Positions 43,488 through 50,783 of a stretch of 64,000 nucleotides of DNA are shown one piece after another. Origin of the DNA: Armatimonas sp043757465 (GTDB lineage: Bacteria; Armatimonadota; Armatimonadia; Armatimonadales; Armatimonadaceae); assembly GCF_043757465.1 (NCBI RefSeq), contig NZ_JAYVPL010000009.1:23845-87844 (forward strand). Direction: 5' to 3'. A program made the position numbers and the translations under genes. Every line of letters starts with the position of its first letter. Position 1 is the stretch's first letter. The notes below the pieces were generated by a model. The model saw only the letters and a list, made by a program, of their open reading frames with translations, was not told the DNA's origin and did not search any database.

Positions 43488-43495
43488 TCAGAGTT

Positions 43496-44128
43496 ATGAT
43501 AGCGCAGCTTACAGGTAAAGTGGTGCGGGTGGCGACGCCCGTGGTGGTGTTGGACGTGAATGGGGTGGGCTACAGGGTCTCGGTGCCGCTCTCGGTGATC
43601 GAGCAACTGCCCGCCGACGGTTCCCCCGTGACACTTGTCACGCACATGATCGTGCGTGAGGATGATCTTAGCCTCTACGGTTTTTTCGAGGAGAGTGACC
43701 AAAAAGTCTTTGAGTTGCTTCTCACCGTCACCGGGGTGGGGCCGAAAGTGGCGCTGGCCTTGCTCTCGGCGCTTGGGGGCGATGGGATCGCGCGGGTGGT
43801 GAGCTCCGAGGACGCCAAAGCGATTGCCAAGACGCCGGGGATCGGGCCAAAACTAGCGCAGCGGCTCGTGCTGGAGCTCAAAGATAAGCTGATGGCCTTT
43901 GGCTTCAGCCGGAAAGTGGAGCATTTAGCAGCGAGCGCAACCGTGAAAGTGCGTAGCGCCAATGAGCAGCTTCTTGAGGATGTGAGTTCGGCGCTCACTA
44001 ACTTAGGCTACAACAAAAACGACGCACTACGCGCCGCAGAGCTTGCGCTTACGGAAGCGCTCCAGACGGACAACAACCCGCCGTTCGCCACTGTGCTTCG
44101 GGCGGGGCTCAATCGCCTGACGAGGTAA
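43496..44128 (+). CDS. ruvA: Holliday junction DNA helicase subunit RuvA
   Basis: Tetrameric junction-binding subunit that loads RuvB for branch migration. 210 residues. IAQLTGKVVRVATPVVVLDVNGVGYRV at the start, DLSLYGFFEESDQKVFELLLTVTGVGPKVALALLS with the first HhH motif, and TPGIGPKLAQRLVLELKDKL with the second; a C-terminal three-helix domain (EDVSSALTNLGYNKNDALRAAE) contacts RuvB. ruvC is not upstream. Start TATAAT-8-ATG suggests a leaderless or nearly leaderless transcript. ruvB follows by 4 bases. Confidence 0.97.
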   Translation: MIAQLTGKVVRVATPVVVLDVNGVGYRVSVPLSVIEQLPADGSPVTLVTHMIVREDDLSLYGFFEESDQKVFELLLTVTGVGPKVALALLSALGGDGIARVVSSEDAKAIAKTPGIGPKLAQRLVLELKDKLMAFGFSRKVEHLAASATVKVRSANEQLLEDVSSALTNLGYNKNDALRAAELALTEALQTDNNPPFATVLRAGLNRLTR

Positions 44129-44132
44129 TACG

Positions 44133-45203
44133 ATGGCAATTCAATCAAGTGGATTTGGTAGTAGTGGCAGCGGGAACGGGACTGAGCCGCCGGAGCGTCT
44201 TGTGGGCGGACGGAGCCAGCACGAAGATGAGGGCGAGCTGACGCTTCGGCCCAAGCGGTTGTCAGAGTACATTGGTCAGCCTAAGATCAAAGAGCGCCTC
44301 GGTCTCTCACTCACGGCGGCGAAGATGCTGGGGCAAGCCCTCGACCATGTGCTTCTCAGCGGACCGCCCGGCTTGGGGAAGACCAGCCTTGCCAATGTGA
44401 TCTCCAATGAAATTGGTGCGAATTTGAAGGCAACCAGTGGGCCAGCGATCGAAAAGCCTGGAGACCTGGTTGCGATCCTCTCAAATCTTGAAGAGGGCTC
44501 GGTTTTATTTATTGACGAGATCCATCGTCTGAACCGGCTGGCCGAGGAGTTTCTCTATCCCGCGATGGAGGACTACGAAATGGACATGATCATCGGCCAG
44601 GGGCCCTCGGCGCGCACGGTGAAGATTCAACTGCCACGCTTCACGCTGATTGGAGCGACCACACGACCTGGGCTCTTGACTAACCCACTGCGGGATCGCT
44701 TTGGGATTCATGAGGCCTTTGAGTTCTACGGAGTAGACGACCTGAGCTTGATTGTCACACGGTCCGCTGGGATTCTCGGGGCGGCCATTGATGAGAGTGG
44801 CGCGGAGCAAATTGCGGGGCGCTCGCGGGGGACGCCGCGTATCGCCAACAGGCTGTTGCGACGTGCGCGGGACTATGCGCTGGTGAAAGGTGACGGGACG
44901 ATTACGGCGGCGATGGCGGATGCCGCGCTGCGGATGTACGAAGTCGATGAGCTGGGCCTTGATGAGTTTGACCGTCGGCTCTTGCGGACACTAATTGATA
45001 AATTTGACGGAGGGCCTGCCGGGCTTGATACTCTGGCCGCGACACTACGGGAAGAACGCGATACCATAGAGGATGTGGTGGAGCCCTACCTGATGATGTT
45101 GGGATTTTTGAACCGAACCCCGCGAGGCCGTGTCGCAATGCGTGGCGCTTATGAGCACCTGAAGATTCCCTATGGCAAGGGGCCCGGGCTTTTTGACGGG
45201 TAA
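44133..45203 (+). CDS. ruvB: Holliday junction DNA helicase RuvB
   Basis: AAA+ motor for branch migration. 356 residues. Walker A GPPGLGKTSLANVIS, Walker B FIDEIHRLN, sensor 1 in LIGATTRPGLLT and arginine finger region DRFGIHEAFEFY; winged-helix C terminus with FLNRTPRGRVAM. The extended N terminus (about 30 Gly/Ser-rich residues before SEYIGQPKIKERL) is longer than usual. GAGG ribosome site overlaps the end of ruvA. Confidence 0.97.
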   Translation: MAIQSSGFGSSGSGNGTEPPERLVGGRSQHEDEGELTLRPKRLSEYIGQPKIKERLGLSLTAAKMLGQALDHVLLSGPPGLGKTSLANVISNEIGANLKATSGPAIEKPGDLVAILSNLEEGSVLFIDEIHRLNRLAEEFLYPAMEDYEMDMIIGQGPSARTVKIQLPRFTLIGATTRPGLLTNPLRDRFGIHEAFEFYGVDDLSLIVTRSAGILGAAIDESGAEQIAGRSRGTPRIANRLLRRARDYALVKGDGTITAAMADAALRMYEVDELGLDEFDRRLLRTLIDKFDGGPAGLDTLAATLREERDTIEDVVEPYLMMLGFLNRTPRGRVAMRGAYEHLKIPYGKGPGLFDG

Positions 45204-45230
45204 TTTGATCGCTAGGCGGAGATTAAAACG

Positions 45231-46622
45231 ATGAACTGTCCGGGATGTAGAGCACGTAATCCGATTGGCAATAAGTTCTGTCGCGAGTGTGGGCAGAAAA
45301 TACCGTTGGAAGAGAACACCCTGGCCCAAGAAGAGGCGCAGCAAGCGGAGCTAGAGCGGGCACGTGAGCGTGCCGCACAGCTCCTCACAAAGGCGTTCGC
45401 GCTCTCCCAGCAAGGCAAGCCCGCTGAGGCGCTTCCTCTGGCCGAGGAGGCTGCCGAGCTTCTTCCCGCGTCCACGTCTGCGCTGACCCTGAGCTCGACG
45501 CTTTACGAGCGCCTTGGACAAAACGAGAAAGCCATTGCCATGATGGAGAAGGTCGTGGCTCTCAATCCCCACTCCGCTGTGGATATTGATAAACTGGACC
45601 GTCTACGGCGTGGGGTGCATCTGCTACCCAGTCGCCCTCCGCTGGCAGAGAAGGCTGAGGTCACCGAGCGGCGGTGGGTGCCTCTGGCTGCGGCGGTGGG
45701 GGTGGGAGCGCTGGTTCTTGTCGTCGGGGGGGCTGTGTTGGTGAAGTCACTTGGGAAAAAAGGCCCTGGCCCGCTTGTTGTGACCGAAGTGGGGAAGCCG
45801 GCAAATACTCCCGGATTTTTTTCCAATTCCCAACGCTATCCGGCTGCCCAACCGGGCGGCGCTGGCCCACTCTCGCCTCCCCAAGTTCCCTCACAGGTCT
45901 ACCGAGATCCGTTTAAGCCTCTGCGGAATGCGACACCCTCCCCCCGTGATGGCGGAACCTATTCGTCGGAACCACGTTTGGGTCGTCCTTCAGGAAGTCC
46001 GGTCTTGCCGAACCCTCGCGACGTAAACCCTGGTTCCAATCTGGATCAAGGGGGGGGGATTCCACCCATGCCCGTGCCGGAAAATGGTGGCTTTCCCCGG
46101 CGCAATGGGGGTGGATTGCCTCCTCTGGGCGGTGTGCAGGGAAACCCCGATCCCATTCCTGCGGGGCCTCCACCTTCTAATCCTAATCCCAGTATCCCTG
46201 CATCTAATCCGCGGAGCAACAGTGAGCCGCCCGCGGAAAACTCAGGCTATATCCGTGTCCGTGAGCACACTGCACCGTCAGGCGGCAGCGGAGCGAATCG
46301 AACCTCCGCGCGGGACGGCGATGCAGCAGCACGTGGCAGTGATCCTTTGCTACGGGCACAGACCTTGCAAGCTTCGGGGAAGTACCGGGAGGCGCTCACC
46401 TCGTTCCGTGAGGCACTCTCTACAGGAACTGCTGTGGGCGAGGTGCAGCAAGGCATTGCTCTGTGCCACCAGCGGCTTGGCGAGAAAGCACCTGCGCGTG
46501 CTGCGTACCAGCAGGCAATTTCTGCCTTTGAAGCACAGGTACACGCAGGGCGGAGCGTGGATCAAGCAAGCCGTGGGGTCGCGGCATGCCGTGCCGCTCT
46601 GGATGTATTAGGAAATTTATGA
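45231..46622 (+). CDS. Zinc-ribbon, TPR and single-membrane-span protein
   Basis: Protein of 463 residues. An N-terminal zinc ribbon (CPGCRARNPIGNKFCRECG, residues 3-21) precedes a TPR-like region (EALPLAEEAAELLPASTSALTLSS), a transmembrane helix (AAAVGVGALVLVVGGAVLV, about 150-168), a long Pro/Gly/Asn-rich linker of about 180 residues, and a C-terminal TPR-like repeat (KYREALTSFREALSTG). I infer a cytoplasmic zinc-ribbon end and an exported repeat end. GGAG ribosome site. ATGA overlap joins it to the next TPR gene. Confidence 0.75.
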   Translation: MNCPGCRARNPIGNKFCRECGQKIPLEENTLAQEEAQQAELERARERAAQLLTKAFALSQQGKPAEALPLAEEAAELLPASTSALTLSSTLYERLGQNEKAIAMMEKVVALNPHSAVDIDKLDRLRRGVHLLPSRPPLAEKAEVTERRWVPLAAAVGVGALVLVVGGAVLVKSLGKKGPGPLVVTEVGKPANTPGFFSNSQRYPAAQPGGAGPLSPPQVPSQVYRDPFKPLRNATPSPRDGGTYSSEPRLGRPSGSPVLPNPRDVNPGSNLDQGGGIPPMPVPENGGFPRRNGGGLPPLGGVQGNPDPIPAGPPPSNPNPSIPASNPRSNSEPPAENSGYIRVREHTAPSGGSGANRTSARDGDAAARGSDPLLRAQTLQASGKYREALTSFREALSTGTAVGEVQQGIALCHQRLGEKAPARAAYQQAISAFEAQVHAGRSVDQASRGVAACRAALDVLGNL

Positions 46623-48301
46623 AACGACGTTCGTTTTTACTGGCTGGTGTAGGGCTTGCCGCTCTTCCCGTTACTGCCGCGCAGCCGCGCCCACTGGTCT
46701 TAATCTTTCCCACGTCCCTAGGGCGGCTTGCGGCGGTAACTCAGGAGAAAGCCGGTCCCGATGGTCTTCTGGATGGGGATCGCATCAACCTGGCTGCCCT
46801 GGCGGTGCGAAATCAGCTTGAGGAAGAAAAAGTTGTTGTGACTCTACTCTATGACAGCAACGATACCTACTTTAAAAAAGCACTAGAGAGCGCAAAAATA
46901 AAGCTGGCTCCTGGAACCGAACCGGATGAAGCACTTCGGCTTAAGATTGGTGCGCAGGTTGGGGCACACTATATACTGACGGTCTTCTCGCGGCTCTCCG
47001 TGGAACAGCCACAGACAGCTAAACCTCTGAAAGTTCCTGAGCTTAGCGAAAAAGAAAAGAAAATTGCCGAGACACAGGGACAAAAGCCGCTGGAACAGGT
47101 TAATCTAACCACACCAGGGATGCCCACGGCACCGACACTAGAGCTAGAGGCGATTGAGATCAAGCCAGGAGCAAAGGCAGGGCGGCGCTGGCAGGATAAG
47201 ATTGCAATGGCTGCGGCCAACGAGGGCGGTCGTCGGCCTGCGGGGAGTATTCCCAATGGAATGCAGAGCGCTGCGCGTACCCTGGTCTATCGGTTTCTAG
47301 GGGGACCGCTACGCGAGTTTAGCCGAAATGCTGTGGATCCTTCTCTCCTTCCGCCTCCAAGTGTCCCAAAGCCTCCTGTGGTCGAAGTACCCGCTACCGA
47401 TTTTGATGCGGAATCCGCGCGTCTTCAGAGAGAGGGGATGGATCTTCTGAGTCACGACAAGGTGCCCGCCGCGATTGTTCTTCTTAGGCAGGCAGTGAAC
47501 TATCAGCCGCGCGCTGCCACTCCCCGCCTCCTACTGTCCCGTGCCTATCTCCAGGCACGACGACCGGGGGAGGCAGCCAGCGAGGTACGCCGTGCGCTGA
47601 AACTGGCGGAGGCGACTACGCCAGAGCAGCGTGCGGAGCTCACCCGCCTTTTGGCACAATCTCTGGTGGAAGATGGTGATATTGAAGGAGCAACCCAGCT
47701 TTTCAATCAGCTCCTGGCAGAGAATCCCGCTAGCACGGAAGCGCGCATGGGATTGACGGAGCTACTGTTAAACCGAGGGCAGAATGAAGCCGCTGAGATC
47801 CAGTACCGACTGATTCGGGAGCGAGACCCGGACAGTATGGAAGCAGGGCAGGGTCTGGCACGTTTGCTTCTGGCGCGGGGAGCACTAGAGGATGCGATCA
47901 AGGAAGCCCGTAGTAGTACCCCGCCCGTACGCCATCTCATGGCGACTCTGATCTTTGTGGAGACCGCCAACGGGCTCGCCGGACGCATGGTGCAGAACCG
48001 AGCTGCCTGGGAAGAGAATAAGATCAGCCGGGAGGTTTTCTACAAGGCCGCGACCACACAGGCAGGCCGTGCGAAGCTACTTGCCGAGCTGCTTACAGCC
48101 GCACCGCCTATCGAAACGGCTGCCGATATCGTCAAGAGGGCACACAACCGACGGGTTCTGGCTGCCAACTTGCTCTCACAGGCACTGGGAAGCCTACAAG
48201 GTTTTTTGGAGACTGGGGAGATCGCGGGCGGTGTGCGTGCCCGAACCCTCCTGAATGAGTTCTATACCGAGATGAAGGATGCTCAGAGTCCTAAAGTCTG
48301 A
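46619..48301 (+). CDS. Exported TPR protein with possible Tat signal
   Basis: Protein of 560 residues from the ATG that overlaps the upstream stop (ATGA). The N terminus KRRSFLLAGVGLAALPVTA matches a twin-arginine signal (RRSFL). Residues 30-160 form a domain with LVLIFPTSLG and GAQVGAHYILTVFSRL, slightly similar to TolB-N/CsgG-type domains; the rest has TPR repeats (LLSHDKVPAAIVLLRQAVNYQP, LNRGQNEAAEIQYRLIRERDP). Likely periplasmic adaptor, role unknown. Coupled to the zinc-ribbon/TPR gene and followed by an FtsX-type permease gene. Confidence 0.75.
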   Translation: MKRRSFLLAGVGLAALPVTAAQPRPLVLIFPTSLGRLAAVTQEKAGPDGLLDGDRINLAALAVRNQLEEEKVVVTLLYDSNDTYFKKALESAKIKLAPGTEPDEALRLKIGAQVGAHYILTVFSRLSVEQPQTAKPLKVPELSEKEKKIAETQGQKPLEQVNLTTPGMPTAPTLELEAIEIKPGAKAGRRWQDKIAMAAANEGGRRPAGSIPNGMQSAARTLVYRFLGGPLREFSRNAVDPSLLPPPSVPKPPVVEVPATDFDAESARLQREGMDLLSHDKVPAAIVLLRQAVNYQPRAATPRLLLSRAYLQARRPGEAASEVRRALKLAEATTPEQRAELTRLLAQSLVEDGDIEGATQLFNQLLAENPASTEARMGLTELLLNRGQNEAAEIQYRLIRERDPDSMEAGQGLARLLLARGALEDAIKEARSSTPPVRHLMATLIFVETANGLAGRMVQNRAAWEENKISREVFYKAATTQAGRAKLLAELLTAAPPIETAADIVKRAHNRRVLAANLLSQALGSLQGFLETGEIAGGVRARTLLNEFYTEMKDAQSPKV

Positions 48302-48337
48302 CGTAACTAGAGGTGTGATTTTCTTGTCTCTGGTGAT

Positions 48338-49651
48338 GTGCACTTTTTAGAATCTCTTCGTGTGGCAATAACGGCGCTGGTCGCCAATAAGCTTCGTTCC
48401 CTGCTGACGATGCTTGGTGTGATTATTGGGGTTGGTGCGGTGATCATCATGATCTCCATCATCCAGGGAGCGCGCCAGAAAGTTGTCAAAGACTTCAATG
48501 AAAATGGCACCAATGTGGTGTTCGCTTTCTATGCCCCTAAGCGTGAGAAACGTAATCTGGGTAAGTTCGAGGGGCTGACTATGGATGATGTGGCGGCGAT
48601 CGAGCGTCGCGCTACACTCATCGAAACCATCGTCCCTCGGCTGGACGGTCCCGCTAAAGTGGTTCGAGGTAAGAAAGACTTCAATGCCAAGGCCGTCGGC
48701 GCTACGGGTGATTATCTTTCAGTGAATCCGATAAAAATGGAGCAGGGGCGCTTCTTCCTAGGCAATAGCCTGAGTCTTAAAGGGGCGCTTGATGCCGTTG
48801 CGGCACAGCAAGCCAATGAGCTACAGGTCGCGCAGGGGCGTCTGCTGGGCGTTGACGATCAGCAGACCTGGGCTAAAGTCTGCGTGATCGGGGATAAGGT
48901 AAAAAAGACGCTCTTCGAAAGAGACGAGGAGGTGCTAGGACAGGTGATCACCGTGAGCATTGGGCAGGCGCGCCTGCCACTCACGATTGTAGGAGTGCTG
49001 GAGTACAAGGGCAACAATAACTTTGGCGATGGCTCCCCTGATGAACAGATTCTGATTCCTTTTAGTACGATGCAGAAGCGCTTCAGTGGCAGCCGCATCG
49101 TTGCCATGCTCTCGGCTCGCTCCAAGGGGGACGGCACGGCGGAGGCTGCTGCAGATCAGATCTTCGCTATTCTGAAGGCGCGGCATCCTGAGCAAGCACA
49201 GGACTTTATCATTGACACGCAAGAAGGGCTCCTCAAGCGCCTGGATCAAGTGCTGATGGTTTTTCAGATTGTGCTAGGCGGTGTCGGGTTTCTTTCACTG
49301 CTCGTGGGGGGGATCGGGATCATGAATATCATGCTGGTCTCGGTCACGGAGCGCACCAAGGAGATCGGGATTCGCAAGGCGGTGGGAGCCAAGCGCGCCG
49401 ATATTCTCCTACAGTTCGTCACGGAGAGCATGACGGTATCAGGGTTTGGAGGGCTGCTCGGAGTCGCATTTGGCTACGGGATCTCCGCACTGATTGGTTT
49501 AGCCATGAAAGACCAGCTCCCCACGTTTGTCCCGCTCTGGGCCGCGGGCCTTGGCTTCGGGTTCGCCGTGAGTGTCGGGATGTTCTTTGGCATCTACCCC
49601 GCTGTGCGCGCCTCAAAACTTGATCCTATCAATGCGCTACGCTATGAGTAG
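48338..49651 (+). CDS. MacB/FtsX-type ABC transporter permease
   Basis: Permease of 437 residues. The N-terminal helix (ITALVANKLRSLLTMLGVIIGVGAVIIM) begins with the typical LxxNKLRSxLTMLGIIIGVxAVI pattern of MacB-like permeases; a MacB periplasmic domain follows (VGATGDYLSVNPIKMEQGRFF, LFERDEEVLGQVITV); three C-terminal helices include FLSLLVGGIGIMNIMLVSVTERTKEIGIRKAVGA. The ATPase domain is separate and not adjacent, unlike fused MacB. Together with the preceding TPR proteins it could form an export or envelope-remodelling unit. GTG start with a weak ribosome site. Confidence 0.9.
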   Translation: MHFLESLRVAITALVANKLRSLLTMLGVIIGVGAVIIMISIIQGARQKVVKDFNENGTNVVFAFYAPKREKRNLGKFEGLTMDDVAAIERRATLIETIVPRLDGPAKVVRGKKDFNAKAVGATGDYLSVNPIKMEQGRFFLGNSLSLKGALDAVAAQQANELQVAQGRLLGVDDQQTWAKVCVIGDKVKKTLFERDEEVLGQVITVSIGQARLPLTIVGVLEYKGNNNFGDGSPDEQILIPFSTMQKRFSGSRIVAMLSARSKGDGTAEAAADQIFAILKARHPEQAQDFIIDTQEGLLKRLDQVLMVFQIVLGGVGFLSLLVGGIGIMNIMLVSVTERTKEIGIRKAVGAKRADILLQFVTESMTVSGFGGLLGVAFGYGISALIGLAMKDQLPTFVPLWAAGLGFGFAVSVGMFFGIYPAVRASKLDPINALRYE

Positions 49652-49724
49652 GGCAGGTGAGGGAGGAAACACGGATTAGTTTCGTGAATAGAGTAGCATT
49701 CCCTCAGGAGAAAAATACTCACCT

Positions 49725-50078
49725 ATGCCCAAGCTAACTGTTGAAGGCCATGGCACGTTCGACGTGCCGGAAGGCAAGAAGCTCGTTCTGTGTATCGAAG
49801 ATGCCGGGATCCCCATCCTGCACCGCTGTGGCGGCGTCCCCGCCTGTACCACTTGCCGTGTTCAAGTGCGAGAAGGCGATGTGCCGCCGATGTCCGACGA
49901 GGAAGAGTCCGCTCTGGAAGACCCGGAGCTGATCGCCACGCACCGGCTGTCTTGCCAGATTCGTGTCCAGAGTGATCTAGAAGTCGCTGTCTGGGGGACT
50001 GTCGGCAACGAAGCGCGCGGCGCGTTCTTCACCGATGGAAAAGTCTTCGACAGTGCCGGTGAGCGCCCCGCCGACTAA
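49725..50078 (+). CDS. [2Fe-2S] ferredoxin
   Basis: Electron carrier of 117 residues. The cluster motif is C-X5-C-X2-C in HRCGGVPACTTCRV with the fourth cysteine in HRLSCQIRV, the adrenodoxin/ISC-like arrangement. No dedicated reductase is adjacent. A ribosome site GGAG lies about 12 bases upstream. A terminator follows at 50100-50131. Confidence 0.92.
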   Translation: MPKLTVEGHGTFDVPEGKKLVLCIEDAGIPILHRCGGVPACTTCRVQVREGDVPPMSDEEESALEDPELIATHRLSCQIRVQSDLEVAVWGTVGNEARGAFFTDGKVFDSAGERPAD

Positions 50079-50099
50079 GCATTCAGCGTGATTTTTGGG

Positions 50100-50131
50100 A
50101 GCCGTCGCAGCTTTTGAGACGGCTTTTTTTT
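50100..50131 (+). terminator. Terminator after the ferredoxin gene
   Basis: AGCCGTC (50100-50106) pairs with GACGGCT (50118-50124), then eight Ts. It ends at the stop codon of the convergent gene. Confidence 0.85.
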
Positions 50132-50747
50132 AGGAGAGAGCAGCTTCGCAGGCGGCAAAGATCCTCTCTAAAACCCCCAGAAGACCCGGTAAATCTGTGA
50201 TGGAGTAGGGGGACGTTTCAAAAACCTCGCCCGAGAGAGCATAGCGATAAAATTGCCAGGTATTTCCGTTGGTGACGATTCCGTAAACATCGCACAGCTT
50301 TTCTGCTTTGTGGTTGTTCCAGCGGCATGCATGTAGCTCGGCAAGGCACTGAGCGGTGCCTTGCTCAAAGTCGTCTTTTTTCGCTTCAACAGCACACAAG
50401 AGCGGCGTCTCTAAGTAGTCGCGACGCGGTGCGACTAGATAGTCTGCGAAACCCGTGAGTGTGTCGGTAGCGAGGTTTGCTTCTTTCCAGATACGCAAGG
50501 AAGTGTGGCGAACTCCCACCTCGGTCAAGAGAGCATCGGCGATCATCACCCGCCCGGCCTCGGAGCTGCGTGTGGCGAAGGTTTCTTGAACGCGCTGAAG
50601 GTGCTGCTCAAGAAGCTCACTTGCAGGAAGGGGGGAGGCCTCGGGCTTCCAGGGAGTCAGGATATTGAGCTGAAGAAGTTTGAGAGCTTCGGCTAGGTTG
50701 AACTCTGCAAAACCCTTTCGGTGCGTTCGTCGCCGCTTTCCATCCAT
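50130..50747 (-). CDS. PD-(D/E)XK nuclease-fold protein (HsdR N-terminal-like)
   Basis: Protein of 205 residues. TGFADYLVAPRRDYLETPLLCAVEAKKDDFEQGTAQCLAEL contains the D-x(n)-E-x-K active-site pattern and the following Q, as in type I restriction R-subunit N domains. TYGIVTNGNTWQFYRY-like text near the C terminus is also characteristic. It stands alone, without helicase, S or M subunits. The start ATG 50747 follows TATAAT by exactly six bases, shorter than a reading to 50789. Divergent from the MFS-HEAT gene, with only 36 bases between start codons. Confidence 0.8.
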   Translation of the reverse strand: MDGKRRRTHRKGFAEFNLAEALKLLQLNILTPWKPEASPLPASELLEQHLQRVQETFATRSSEAGRVMIADALLTEVGVRHTSLRIWKEANLATDTLTGFADYLVAPRRDYLETPLLCAVEAKKDDFEQGTAQCLAELHACRWNNHKAEKLCDVYGIVTNGNTWQFYRYALSGEVFETSPYSITDLPGLLGVLERIFAACEAALS

Positions 50748-50753
50748 GCGGAA

Positions 50754-50759
50754 ATTATA
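50754..50759 (-). promoter_or_regulatory. -10 box of a leaderless promoter for the nuclease-fold gene
   Basis: TATAAT on the minus strand, six bases before ATG 50747. The rightward TATACT for the divergent MFS-HEAT gene lies only ten bases away (50770-50775, eight bases before ATG 50784). Confidence 0.65.
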
Positions 50760-50783
50760 CCGCAGGGCGTATACTGACGGAGT

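Noticed and set aside
43448..43702. Longer N terminus for the 42977 gene
   Set aside because: The extension overlaps ruvA on the other strand and is low-complexity and histidine-rich; the ATG at 43447 starts a clean signal/anchor.
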